NCBI GenBank assembly: GCA_947627715.1
Contig: CANQXK010000001.1
Span: 124,001-188,000, forward strand
Source: an uncultured Oscillospiraceae bacterium
Lineage (GTDB): Bacteria > Bacillota > Clostridia > Oscillospirales > Oscillospiraceae
Direction: 5' to 3'
Length of the DNA: 64,000 bases
Shown here: positions 45,928 to 54,651 of the stretch, piece by piece
How the letters are laid out: every line of letters starts with the position of its first letter
Numbering within the stretch: position 1 is the stretch's first letter
Notes under the pieces: generated by a model
What the model was told of the DNA's origin: nothing
Seen by the model: the letters and a program-made list of their open reading frames with translations, nothing else
The model's database searches: none
Position numbers and translations under genes: made by a program

Positions 45928-47277
45928 ATGGACGAACCTATGACGAACCAGCGGTATTTTCAGGAACAGGCGGCTCTTTGCGCGGAAAATGACGTAATCA
46001 GCCGGGAACTGTACGCGGAATTCGGTGTCAAGACGGGACTGCGGGATGAGAACGGGAAGGGCGTACTCACGGGCCTTACCAACATATCCGAGGTAGCAGC
46101 CTTCAAGTATATTGACGGGGTGAAAACGCCCTGCGACGGGGAGCTTCTATACCGGGGGTACGATGTGCGGGATTTGATACGCGGAAGCGCGCGCTTTACC
46201 TTCGAGGAGGCGGCGTATCTCCTGCTTTTTGGGGAGCTACCCAGCGCAGCGCAGTTAGAGGAATTCATCGGCGTGCTGGCAGAGAAGCGTATGATGCCCA
46301 CCAACTTTACCCGTGACGTTATCATGAAGGCCCCCAGCGCGGACATTATGAATTCCATGACCAGGAGCGTTTTGACACTGGCCTCCTACGATCCGCTGGC
46401 CGGGGATCTGAGCCTGCCTAACGTCCTGCGTCAGTGCGTCCAGCTCATCAGCGTATTTCCCATGCTGGCGGTCTACGCCCACCACGCCTACAACCACTAC
46501 GAACACGGGGGCAGTATGTATATCCACCGGCCCGACCCGGCGCTCTCTACGGCGGAGAATTTTCTGCGGATGTTGCGCCCTGGCATGGACTACACCAGGC
46601 TGGAGGCGCGTGTCCTGGACGTGGCCCTTCTCCTCCACGCCGAGCATGGGGGCGGCAACAACTCCACCTTCACCACCCGCGTGGTCACCTCCTCCGGCTC
46701 CGACACCTACTCGGCCATGGCAGCGGCCCTCTGCTCCCTGAAGGGGGCGCGGCACGGCGGCGCCAACATCATGGTGATGCGCATGATGGAGGACATCAAG
46801 GCAAATGTCCGCGACTGGGCGGACGAGGACGAGGTATCCGCCTATCTCTCCCGGCTTCTGGTTGGGGAGGCGTTTGACGGGAAAGGCCTTATCTACGGCA
46901 TGGGACACGCGGTCTATTCCCTGTCTGACCCACGTGAGGTGGTGTTCAAGGGCTTTGTGGAGATGCTGGCCCGTGAGAAGGGCCGGGAAAAGGATCTGGC
47001 CCTTTATAACGCCATTGAGAAGCTGGCTCCCCAACTCATCGCCCAGAAGCGCCGGATCTACAAGGGCGTCAGCCCCAATGTGGACTTTTACAGCGGCTTT
47101 GTCTACGATATGCTGGGGATCCCCGTGGAGCTTTATACGCCGATCTTCGCCGTGGCGCGGATCGCCGGGTGGAGCGCCCACAGGCTGGAGGAGCTGGTCA
47201 GCGCCAACAAGATCATTCGCCCCGCCTACAAGAGCCTGTGCCGGAGGCGGGAATACAGGAAAATTGAGGAACGGTGA
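45928..47277 (+). CDS. Citrate/2-methylcitrate synthase
   Basis: A 449-residue type I citrate synthase, condensing acetyl-CoA (or propionyl-CoA) with oxaloacetate. Active-site regions visible are LLLHAEHGGGNNSTF (His), YGMGHAVYSLSDPR (His), and a C-terminal region with NVDFYSGFVYDMLGIP (Asp). The N-terminal part RGYDVRDLI and FEEAAYLLLFGELP is typical. GGAGCGAAACG precedes the ATG. It stands between two MarR-like genes, the first of which probably regulates it. No other TCA cycle gene is nearby except fumarase at the window end. Confidence 0.93.
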   Translation: MDEPMTNQRYFQEQAALCAENDVISRELYAEFGVKTGLRDENGKGVLTGLTNISEVAAFKYIDGVKTPCDGELLYRGYDVRDLIRGSARFTFEEAAYLLLFGELPSAAQLEEFIGVLAEKRMMPTNFTRDVIMKAPSADIMNSMTRSVLTLASYDPLAGDLSLPNVLRQCVQLISVFPMLAVYAHHAYNHYEHGGSMYIHRPDPALSTAENFLRMLRPGMDYTRLEARVLDVALLLHAEHGGGNNSTFTTRVVTSSGSDTYSAMAAALCSLKGARHGGANIMVMRMMEDIKANVRDWADEDEVSAYLSRLLVGEAFDGKGLIYGMGHAVYSLSDPREVVFKGFVEMLAREKGREKDLALYNAIEKLAPQLIAQKRRIYKGVSPNVDFYSGFVYDMLGIPVELYTPIFAVARIAGWSAHRLEELVSANKIIRPAYKSLCRRREYRKIEER

Positions 47278-47289
47278 AAGGAGTGGAAA

Positions 47290-47733
47290 ATGGGCGAAAA
47301 CAGGATCGGTAAGGGGGCCGGAGAACGGTTCTTTTTGGAGTATTTCAACAGCGACAGGATCTTCAACACGATAAAGCGCACAGATTTCCTGCTGCTCAGC
47401 GCCATAGAGAGCCGTGCCGGGGAGCGGGGCAGGCCCGGCAGGACGTATCTTTCGGACCTGTCCGCCGCCTTGGACATACCCATTCCGGCGCTGTCAAAGA
47501 CCGTCGAGCGGCTTCAGGACAAGGGGCTTGTGACCTGGAAAACAGACCGTACCGCCGGTCAAACCTACGTCAAGCTCACCAGCAAAGCGGTGGAGCTTAT
47601 GGACAGCGAGCGGCGCTGTATGACCACCGCCTATGAGCGCGTCAAGGCGGAGATCGACCCGCAGGATTTGGAGCGGACCATGGAGACGGTGCGAAAAATC
47701 GCCGAGATACTGAAAGAATCCAAAGAGACGTAA
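47290..47733 (+). CDS. MarR-like winged-helix regulator
   Basis: A 147-residue protein with MarR layout: LSDLSAALDIPIPALSKTVERLQDKGLVTWKTD is a clear helix-turn-helix, followed by a wing (GQTYVKLTSKA) and a C-terminal helical region. It is 12 bases downstream of citrate synthase with GAAAGGAGTGG before its ATG, so both share a transcript. Its target is unknown; no CTAATA palindrome is found at its own start. Confidence 0.8.
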   Translation: MGENRIGKGAGERFFLEYFNSDRIFNTIKRTDFLLLSAIESRAGERGRPGRTYLSDLSAALDIPIPALSKTVERLQDKGLVTWKTDRTAGQTYVKLTSKAVELMDSERRCMTTAYERVKAEIDPQDLERTMETVRKIAEILKESKET

Positions 47734-47794
47734 CGGCTATAAATTGCGGAGGATAACGCCCCCGCGATTATTCCTGGTCTGATGGCGCATTTTG

Positions 47795-47823
47795 TTGTCA
47801 GCAAGGCGAAAATGTGGTATACT
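47795..47823 (+). promoter_or_regulatory. Promoter of mutY
   Basis: TTGTCA (47795-47800), 17-base spacer, TATACT (47818-47823). It excludes an in-frame ATG at 47814 as start. Confidence 0.8.
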
Positions 47824-47864
47824 GTCCCCTGAGAGGGTTCATCTCAAGACAGGAGGCGGCTATC

Positions 47865-48917
47865 ATGACGGAGAGCGAACGCATCGGCGCTGCGGTCCCC
47901 CTGATATTGGCGTGGCACCGGGCGAACCGCCGCCCCTTGCCCTGGCGGGACCATCCCACGCCCTACGCCGTGTGGGTGTCGGAGATCATGCTCCAGCAGA
48001 CGCGGATCGAGGCGGCTCTCCCCTACTACCTGCGATTCATGGAGCGTCTGCCCACCGTGGAGGCGCTGGCGGAGGTGTCCGAGGAGGAGCTTTTGAAGCT
48101 CTGGGAGGGGCTGGGCTACTACAGCCGGGCCAGGAATCTGCAAAAATGCGCGCGTCTGCTGGTGGAGAAATACGGCGGTGCGCTCCCACGCTTTGCGGAG
48201 GAGCTGCGCGCTCTTCCCGGCATCGGGGACTACACCGCCGGGGCTATCGCCTCCATCGCCCAGGGCCAGCCTGAGCCGGCGGTGGACGGGAATGTACTCC
48301 GGGTGGTCCTGCGGCTGACGGGAAGCCATGACGACGCCCTGAACGCCAAGACGCGCCAGCGGGTGACTGCGCTTTTGCGGGAGGTCTACCCCGCCGGGGA
48401 GGACGCGGGAATGCTCACCGAGGGGCTTATGGAGCTGGGCGAGACGGTCTGTCTCCCGCGTGAGAGCGCAAACTGCTTGACCTGTCCCCTGTCGGCGCTG
48501 TGCCTTGCAAGAGAGCGGGGCGAACAGGTCGAGCTTCCCGTCCGATCCCCCCCAAAGCCCCGGCGCGTGGAGGAGCGGACGGTGCTGCTTTTGTCGTGCG
48601 GCAGAAAATACGCCATCCGGCGGCGTGACGGGACGGGCTTACTGGCGGGAATGTGGGAATATCCCAACGTGGACGGTTTTTTGAGCGAGAGTGAGATCTT
48701 CTCCAGACTGCAGGAGAAGGGGCTGGAGCCGCTGTCTATCCAGCCCTGGGGCGAGGCCAGGCACCTTTTCACCCACGTGGAGTGGCGTATGCGCGCTTTC
48801 CGTGTGGAGGCCGCCGAGGAGGGCGGCCCGTATCTCTGGCAGAGCGCGGAGGAGCTGCGCGAAAGCCGCGCCATCCCCTCGGCCTTCCGGCCCTGGACGA
48901 AAAAGATTCTCCAATAA
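47865..48917 (+). CDS. mutY: A/G-specific adenine glycosylase
   Basis: Removes adenine opposite 8-oxoguanine. The 350-residue protein has EIMLQQTRIEAALPYY (catalytic Glu), a helix-hairpin-helix LPGIGDYTAGAIASIA with AVDGNV (catalytic Asp), the iron-sulfur Cys set CLPRESANCLTCPLSALC, and a C-terminal NUDIX-like 8-oxoG recognition domain (GLLAGMWEYPN). The first two cluster Cys are spaced by seven residues rather than the usual six. CAGGAGGCGG precedes ATG 47865. Confidence 0.94.
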   Translation: MTESERIGAAVPLILAWHRANRRPLPWRDHPTPYAVWVSEIMLQQTRIEAALPYYLRFMERLPTVEALAEVSEEELLKLWEGLGYYSRARNLQKCARLLVEKYGGALPRFAEELRALPGIGDYTAGAIASIAQGQPEPAVDGNVLRVVLRLTGSHDDALNAKTRQRVTALLREVYPAGEDAGMLTEGLMELGETVCLPRESANCLTCPLSALCLARERGEQVELPVRSPPKPRRVEERTVLLLSCGRKYAIRRRDGTGLLAGMWEYPNVDGFLSESEIFSRLQEKGLEPLSIQPWGEARHLFTHVEWRMRAFRVEAAEEGGPYLWQSAEELRESRAIPSAFRPWTKKILQ

Positions 48918-48924
48918 ACTTATT

Positions 48925-48955
48925 CGGGGGACTCTTGCGAGTCCCCCGATTTTCA
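48925..48955. terminator. Bidirectional terminator between mutY and the LysM gene
   Basis: CGGGGGACTC (48925-48934) pairs with GAGTCCCCCG (48939-48948) followed by ATTTT; the two genes converge here. Confidence 0.85.
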
Positions 48956-49192
48956 AAAAAGGATATTCACGTGTTGGGCGCGGCTGTAGATCGAGGAAAC
49001 GGGGATCTGATAATACCCGCTCAACAGCGGCGCCGGAGCGCCGGCCACGTGGAGGACGCTCACCGGGACAACGATCTGCTGGCCCTCGTAGAAGGGAGCG
49101 GCGTTCTCCCGGAGAAGAGCCGCCTCGCTGACGCCGAATTTCTCAGCCACCGACCGTGCGCTCTCGCCCTTCTGCACCGTGTAGCTGTGCAT
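48953..49192 (-). CDS. Small LysM domain protein
   Basis: A 79-residue protein that is almost entirely one LysM module (YTVQKGESARSVAEKFGVSEAALLRENAAPFYEGQQIVVP) plus a short tail. There is no signal peptide, so it is either cytoplasmic or a mother-cell spore protein, as for several clostridial LysM spore proteins; the second option is inference. The ATG at 49192 lies at better distance from GGAG than the one at 49198. Confidence 0.8.
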   Translation of the reverse strand: MHSYTVQKGESARSVAEKFGVSEAALLRENAAPFYEGQQIVVPVSVLHVAGAPAPLLSGYYQIPVSSIYSRAQHVNILF

Positions 49193-49259
49193 ATTCATCT
49201 ACTCCAATGGATTTGGCGCACACGCGCCTACTCCATTTTATGCCGGAGGCGAAGGGCCG

Positions 49260-51149
49260 TCACACCATCGGGCAGTTAAAGAGGAGAGCCGCGTGAGGCG
49301 GCAGGGTCAGCACCGCCCCTGTGCTCACAGGGGTGAAGCCCACGGTGTTTCCGAAGACATCAGCGCCGTTTTCCGGCATACGCGCCCCGATCTCACAAAG
49401 CGGAAGCTCGGCGGTCTCTTCCCTGTCGCTGTTGGACAGCACCGCCACAAACGCCTCCTCCAGGGTGAACCGGGCGATGGCGAAGACGGGGCCTTTTGCG
49501 AAAATAAACTTCATACCGCCCTCCCTCAGCGCCCTGTGTGCGGCCTTCAGAGAGCACATCGCGTGGTAGAGGCGGTAGCCCTCCGTCTCTTCGATCTCCT
49601 TATCCCAGGGCATGGGCCAACGGCAGCCCTCGTTGGAGTCCACCGTTCCGCCGATGTCCGCCTCGTCCCCATAGTAGATGCTGGCCGCTCCGGGGAGAAT
49701 GAACTGGAAGATGGCCGCGGCTTTGCGGGCACGGGAATCAATGGCCGGGTCGTTGTGCAGGCGGGGCACGTCGTGGCTGTCTATGAGATTGAACTGATTC
49801 TCCCGGATGACCCAGGGGAGCTTTGCCAGGTGCTGCATGACGCGGGCCTTCACGTCCTCCCCCGTCATCTTTTTCTCCGAGCGCAGGAGCGGATGGAGGA
49901 ACAGGTCGCGCTGACCCAGAAATTCCCGGATAACTCTGGCGCAGCCGAAATAGTTCATGGTGGAATCCCACTCCGTGCCCTGGAGATACTGGGCGCAGTC
50001 GCCCCAGTCCTCGGCGAGAATGTACGCCTGAGGGTTCTCCTCGCGGATGGCGCGGCGGATCTCCGGCCAGAGGGTGTGGGCGAGCTGAATGCTGTCGTGG
50101 CGGCCGAAGGTGTCGGCCACGTCAAAACGCCAGCCGTCGATGTTGTACGGGGGCTTCAGCCATTTGCGTAAAACGGAGTCCTGGGCGCGGTATACGGCGT
50201 CGCGCAGCTTTTGAGACGTGTAGTTGAGCGTCGGCATATGGGCGTTGCCGTACCAGCCGTGATAGGACCCGTCCTCGTTGAAATAGTAAAAGCTCCTCTC
50301 CGGGCTTTCGGGGTTGTTGTACGCGCCAACGGTCTTCGGGAAGAAAACGCCGTCCTTATTGAACCACAGATGGTTAGAGCCGGTGTGGTTGATGGAGATG
50401 TCCAGGACCACGCGGATCCCCTGCTCATGGGCGTCCCGCGTCAGCTCCGCCAGGGCGTCATCCCCGCCGAAATGCGGGTCCACATGGAAATAATCCACGC
50501 AGTCATATTTGTGGACGGACGGACCCGCAAAAATGGGATTGAGGTAGAGCGCCGTCACACCCAGCTTTTTCAGGTACGGAAGCTTCAGGCGGACCCCCTC
50601 CAGGTCCCCGCCGTAGAAGTCCATGCACCGGCCTTGCTGGTAATCCAGCACCTGGTCGTCCCACTCCCTGTGAAGCGCGGGACAGCCGCCCACGTAGTAC
50701 TCCCCTGTGGTCACGTCGTTTGACGGGTCCCCGTTGCAAAACCGCTCCGGGAAGATCTGATAGAACACCGTGTCCCTGACCCATTCGGGCTGGACGTAGT
50801 CCGAAAGCAGCGCAAAGTTACAGATGTGGTCCGGGACGTAGCCCGTGATCCCCATCTGCGTATAATAGTACGTTGCGTCCGTGGCCGCGATGCAGAAGCA
50901 GTACTCCACGCGAGGCTCGTTTATCGGTAGAGGGGCCTCATAATAGCGAAGGCCGTGGAGCGCCTTGCGGCGCTCCATCTCCGTAAAGCTCTGAAGGCCG
51001 TTATGGAGGGAGCGGAGAAAGACGCGCTTTACCGGGGCGCCGTCAAGGACGCGAAGCCGTACCTGGACGGTCTCCCCCATGCGCGGCGCAGGGGAGCTTA
51101 CAAACTCCCCTGTGCCGTCTGAATATACGCTGTCAAGCCATTTATCCAT
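49260..51149 (-). CDS. GH13 alpha-amylase/neopullulanase, cytoplasmic
   Basis: A 629-residue glycoside hydrolase family 13 enzyme without signal peptide. The N-terminal beta domain (about 1-120) resembles that of neopullulanase/cyclomaltodextrinase. The catalytic barrel shows YFHVDPHFGG, VVLDISINHTGSNH, DGWRFDVADTFG (nucleophile Asp), ILAEDWGD (acid/base Glu) and LIDSHDVPRL (Asp). It would degrade imported maltodextrins. malQ lies four bases upstream on the same strand and the sugar ABC operon follows further upstream. Confidence 0.92.
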   Translation of the reverse strand: MDKWLDSVYSDGTGEFVSSPAPRMGETVQVRLRVLDGAPVKRVFLRSLHNGLQSFTEMERRKALHGLRYYEAPLPINEPRVEYCFCIAATDATYYYTQMGITGYVPDHICNFALLSDYVQPEWVRDTVFYQIFPERFCNGDPSNDVTTGEYYVGGCPALHREWDDQVLDYQQGRCMDFYGGDLEGVRLKLPYLKKLGVTALYLNPIFAGPSVHKYDCVDYFHVDPHFGGDDALAELTRDAHEQGIRVVLDISINHTGSNHLWFNKDGVFFPKTVGAYNNPESPERSFYYFNEDGSYHGWYGNAHMPTLNYTSQKLRDAVYRAQDSVLRKWLKPPYNIDGWRFDVADTFGRHDSIQLAHTLWPEIRRAIREENPQAYILAEDWGDCAQYLQGTEWDSTMNYFGCARVIREFLGQRDLFLHPLLRSEKKMTGEDVKARVMQHLAKLPWVIRENQFNLIDSHDVPRLHNDPAIDSRARKAAAIFQFILPGAASIYYGDEADIGGTVDSNEGCRWPMPWDKEIEETEGYRLYHAMCSLKAAHRALREGGMKFIFAKGPVFAIARFTLEEAFVAVLSNSDREETAELPLCEIGARMPENGADVFGNTVGFTPVSTGAVLTLPPHAALLFNCPMV

Positions 51150-51152
51150 TTT

Positions 51153-52595
51153 TCACACCCGCCTTGCGTCTACAAGCAGACGGCGGAAGCCCGGGATCTG
51201 GCGGCGGAACGGTGCCCAGTCCGGCAGCCTCCACTCCCAGTTGGGACTTCCCACCGTGCCCGGTTCGTTGAGCCGCGCCCTGTCGTCAAGGCCGATGATG
51301 TCGTAGAGCGGAACGATGGCAAGATCGGCGCGGCTTTTCATGATGTATATGACCAGCTTTTTATACGCCGGCGTGTGGGGCGAACCGTAGGGGGAGAGCG
51401 CCTTGAGGATCCGCCGCTTCTCCTTTTTGGTCTGCGATTTATACCAGCCGGCGGCGGTTTGGTTGTCGTGGGTCCCGGTATAGATGAGCTGTTTTTTCTG
51501 GACCGGCTCGCCGGATAAAAGCGTGAACTCGGCCACATTCATGCCCATAAGGCCGTAGTGGTCCCGAAGCTCCAACACCTCCGAGCGCAGATCCCCCAGG
51601 TCCTCCGCCACGATGTTGATTTTCGGCATCTGACGGTAGATCTCGTCAAACAGCTCATAGCCGGGGGCCTCGATCCAGTCCCCCTCCCGCGCCGTGGGAC
51701 AGGAGGCGGGAATCTTCCAGTAGGTGTCGAAGGCGCGGAAATGGTCGATGCGCAGGATGTCATAGAGGACGGAGGAATAGCGAAGCCGCTCGATCCAGAA
51801 GCGGAACCCGGTCTTGCGCAGGGTCTCCCAGTCGTAGATGGGGTTGCCCCACCGCTGGCCGTCCTCGTTGAAATAGTCGGGCGGCACGCCGGCGACGAAC
51901 GAGGGCACGCCGTCCCCGTTTATGAGAAATTCGTCCCTGGAGGACCACACGTCCAGCGAGTCCAGCCCCACATAGAAGGGGATGTCGCCCATGATCTTCA
52001 CGCCCTTGTGATTGGCGTATTTCTTGAGGGCCATCCACTGCCTGTAGAACTCAAACTGGGCGAACATATGGTACTCTATCTCTTTTTCCAGATGGGAGAT
52101 GTCGTATTTTCGGTCGAGTATCCAGTCCTGCTGCTCCTTGGGCCAGTCCGTCCAAGCCCTCAGCCCGTTTTGCGTCTTGAGGGCCACAAAGACCGCGTAG
52201 GGGTAGACCCAGTCGTATTTCAGGAAGCGCCTGTAGTCCGCGCCCCCTTTAAACCGCTCAAACGCCCGGCGAAGCCACGGCTCCTTATATGCCCTGGCCC
52301 CGGTGTAGTCGATGCGGTCAGGCTCCGGCGGGACATATCCCTCCGGCGCACTGTCAAGAAGCCCGTCCCGGACAAGAAGCTCAAGGTCGATGTAGCTCTC
52401 ATCCCCCGCGAAGGAGCTGAGGGGCTGGTAGGGGGAGTTGCCGTAGCCCAGGGGGTTCAGGGGCAGAAGCTGCCAGATGCCCACCCCGGCTCTTGATAGC
52501 ATATCCACGAAAGAATAGGCCTCTTTGCCGAAGCTGCCGATACCGTATTTGGACGGGAGAGAGGCCACCGGCATCAAAATACCGCTCTTTCTCAC
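51153..52595 (-). CDS. malQ: 4-alpha-glucanotransferase
   Basis: GH77 amylomaltase of 480 residues that rearranges maltodextrins. Diagnostic segments are SLPSKYGIGSFG at the start, ILRIDHFRAFDTYWKIP (nucleophile Asp), NIVAEDLGDL (acid/base Glu) and YTGTHDNQTAAGWY. The start is a GTG behind CAAGGAGGAAAC. It works with the GH13 enzyme downstream in breakdown of imported glucans. The LacI-type regulator gene ends 45 bases upstream. Confidence 0.95.
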   Translation of the reverse strand: MRKSGILMPVASLPSKYGIGSFGKEAYSFVDMLSRAGVGIWQLLPLNPLGYGNSPYQPLSSFAGDESYIDLELLVRDGLLDSAPEGYVPPEPDRIDYTGARAYKEPWLRRAFERFKGGADYRRFLKYDWVYPYAVFVALKTQNGLRAWTDWPKEQQDWILDRKYDISHLEKEIEYHMFAQFEFYRQWMALKKYANHKGVKIMGDIPFYVGLDSLDVWSSRDEFLINGDGVPSFVAGVPPDYFNEDGQRWGNPIYDWETLRKTGFRFWIERLRYSSVLYDILRIDHFRAFDTYWKIPASCPTAREGDWIEAPGYELFDEIYRQMPKINIVAEDLGDLRSEVLELRDHYGLMGMNVAEFTLLSGEPVQKKQLIYTGTHDNQTAAGWYKSQTKKEKRRILKALSPYGSPHTPAYKKLVIYIMKSRADLAIVPLYDIIGLDDRARLNEPGTVGSPNWEWRLPDWAPFRRQIPGFRRLLVDARRV

Positions 52596-52640
52596 GAAGT
52601 TTCCTCCTTGCTGTCAGCTGATTCATAAAAGGGTAAAGGG

Positions 52641-53675
52641 TCATACGTCCGCCGAAAGGCGCTGCGCCTCCAGCTTTCTCGTACTCTCGCCGGGATAGAA
52701 GTGGAACGGCACGATCTCGTGCCTGGCCGGCGCGTTGTCCCGGATGGCGGAGACCAGCAGCTTGACGCTGCGTTCGGCGATCTCCTCCCTGTCCTGGCAG
52801 ACGGTGGCCAGCTTCGGCGTCAGGTATTCTCCCAGAACGATGCCGTCAAAGCCCACCACGGAGACGTCCTCCGGGACCCGTAGGCCCCTGTCGCGGATGG
52901 CGCGGATGGCGCCGATGGCCATCACGTCCGAGGTGGCGAACACGGCGGTAAGCTCTGGCATGGAGTCCAGGAGCCGCCCCATCGCCCTGTAGCTGTCCGC
53001 CAGAGAGTAGCGGGAGGAGGCGAGCTGACGCTCCTTGTCAAAGCTCATCCTGTGGCGCTCAAAGGCCCGAAGGCAGCCCCTGTAGCGCAGCTCCGAGGGG
53101 TTGCAGCTCTCCCCTGTTCCGCCGCCCAGGATGCCGATGTTCCTGTGGCCGAGGGCCAGAAGATGCTCGATGGCGCACTCCGCGGCAAAGGCGTCGTCTG
53201 TGGTCACGCTGGAAAGCGTCTCGATCCCAAGGTCGAAGGCAGAGCCGGTCATCAGCACGCACGGAATGGAGATCAGGGAAAAGCGGCTGCGGAAGTTTGC
53301 GATGTTTCCGCCCAGGAACATGACGCCCAGAGGCCGCGCCTCGCGGCATATCCGCGACGCCTCCTCCACCTCGTCCGCGTCCTCGTCCACATAGTTTATG
53401 AGGCATGAGTAGCCGGTGTCCAGAAGGAGGCTCTGAAGCCGCTCCAGGATGGAGGAAAAGAGCATATTGTTGGAACCCTTCACCACCACGGCGATCCCCG
53501 TGCTCGTCTGCTGTTTTAACCGTTTTGCGTTGGAATTGAGGTGAAAATCCGTCTGGCGGACCACCTCAAGAATCGCCTTCCGGGCGGCGTCCGATACGTT
53601 CGGCTGGTCGTTCAGGACCCGCGACACCGTCGTCACGCCATACCCGGACTGCCTGGCTATGTCCCTGATGGTCAA
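52641..53675 (-). CDS. LacI family transcriptional regulator (maltodextrin genes)
   Basis: A 344-residue LacI/GalR protein. The N-terminal helix-turn-helix TIRDIARQSGYGVTTVSRVLNDQPNVSD is followed by a periplasmic-binding-protein-like effector domain (VMFLGGN, LLALGHRNIGILGG, FATSDVMAIGAIRAIRDRGLRVPEDVSVVGFD). The start codon is TTG 53675 with AGGAGAGATC upstream. It lies between malQ and the transporter genes. The likely operators are the two TGGAAACGTTNCCA palindromes at 57047 and 57186. Confidence 0.92.
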   Translation of the reverse strand: MTIRDIARQSGYGVTTVSRVLNDQPNVSDAARKAILEVVRQTDFHLNSNAKRLKQQTSTGIAVVVKGSNNMLFSSILERLQSLLLDTGYSCLINYVDEDADEVEEASRICREARPLGVMFLGGNIANFRSRFSLISIPCVLMTGSAFDLGIETLSSVTTDDAFAAECAIEHLLALGHRNIGILGGGTGESCNPSELRYRGCLRAFERHRMSFDKERQLASSRYSLADSYRAMGRLLDSMPELTAVFATSDVMAIGAIRAIRDRGLRVPEDVSVVGFDGIVLGEYLTPKLATVCQDREEIAERSVKLLVSAIRDNAPARHEIVPFHFYPGESTRKLEAQRLSADV

Positions 53676-53705
53676 TTTGATCTCTCCTAAAGTCCCGGTT
53701 CTGCG

Positions 53706-53730
53706 CCCGGCGGGACAAGCTCCCGCCGGG
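53706..53730 (-). other. GC-rich hairpin between the permease and LacI genes
   Basis: CCCGGCGGGA (53706-53715) and TCCCGCCGGG (53721-53730) pair around CAAGC. No T run follows on the minus strand, so it may be an mRNA stability or attenuation element, not a full terminator. Confidence 0.5.
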
Positions 53731-53787
53731 GCGACTGTCCTATTGTACAGAAAAGTGGGGCATTTGTAAAGAGTTCAGGCGAAGAAA

Positions 53788-54651
53788 TCAGCCTTTGACC
53801 GCTCCTGCCGCCACGCCCTTGATGATATACTTCTGGCAAAGGAGGTAGAAGACGATCACGGGGATGATGCTCAGGAGGATCAGGGCCATAGTCGCGCCCA
53901 GATCCACTGTCCCGTAGCTGCCCTTCAAATACTGGATTTGGATGGGGATGGTGCGGTAACTGTTGATGTCCAGAACAAGATAAGGCAGGAGGTAGTCGTT
54001 CCAGACCCACATGATCTCCAAAATTCCCACGGAGATCATGGTGGGGCGCAGCATCGGGAACACGACCTGGAAGAAGGTCTTGACCGGGCCGCAGCCGTCG
54101 ATGGAGGCGGCCTCCTCGATCTCAAGAGGGATGCTCTTGACAAAGCCCACGAACATGAAGATGGCAAGTCCCGCGCCGAAGCCCAGATACACAATGGGGA
54201 TCGTCCAGGGGGTGTTGAGCTTCAATTGGTCCGCCGTCTTGGAGAGGGTGTACATCACCATCTGGAACGGCACCACCATGGAGAACACGCACAGATAGTA
54301 GATGGTCCGGCAAAGCCTGGAGTTCACGCGGGCAATATACCACGCGGCCATGGAGGTGAAGAGAATGATAAGTCCCGTGGAGAGCAGGGTGATAACGAGG
54401 CTGTAAAGGGCGGCCTTCATAAACGGGTAGTTGCCGAAGGTCATGCCCTTGATGAAGTTCGACCACCCGGCGCTGGTCTCCTTGTTGGGGAGGGCGAAGG
54501 TCTCCGTCTTGACGTAGGTGTTGAGCTTAAAGGAGTTGACGGCAACGGTAACCACGGGGAGGACATAGATGACGCAGATGATGGCCAGAACGATGCTGAT
54601 GACGGCCTTTGAGCGTCTTTCCGATTTGAGCGTCTGCTGTTTCGTCTTCAT
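53788..54651 (-). CDS. Sugar ABC transporter permease (MalG type)
   Basis: A 287-residue inner-membrane permease with six membrane segments and the EAA loop EIEEAASIDGCGPVKTFFQVVFPMLRPT that docks the ATPase. It begins with ATG 54651, or GTG 54654, inside the stop of the upstream permease; GGAGGTAC lies before both. With the other permease and the binding protein it forms a carbohydrate uptake-1 family importer. No ATPase gene is present in the cluster. Confidence 0.92.
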   Translation of the reverse strand: MKTKQQTLKSERRSKAVISIVLAIICVIYVLPVVTVAVNSFKLNTYVKTETFALPNKETSAGWSNFIKGMTFGNYPFMKAALYSLVITLLSTGLIILFTSMAAWYIARVNSRLCRTIYYLCVFSMVVPFQMVMYTLSKTADQLKLNTPWTIPIVYLGFGAGLAIFMFVGFVKSIPLEIEEAASIDGCGPVKTFFQVVFPMLRPTMISVGILEIMWVWNDYLLPYLVLDINSYRTIPIQIQYLKGSYGTVDLGATMALILLSIIPVIVFYLLCQKYIIKGVAAGAVKG

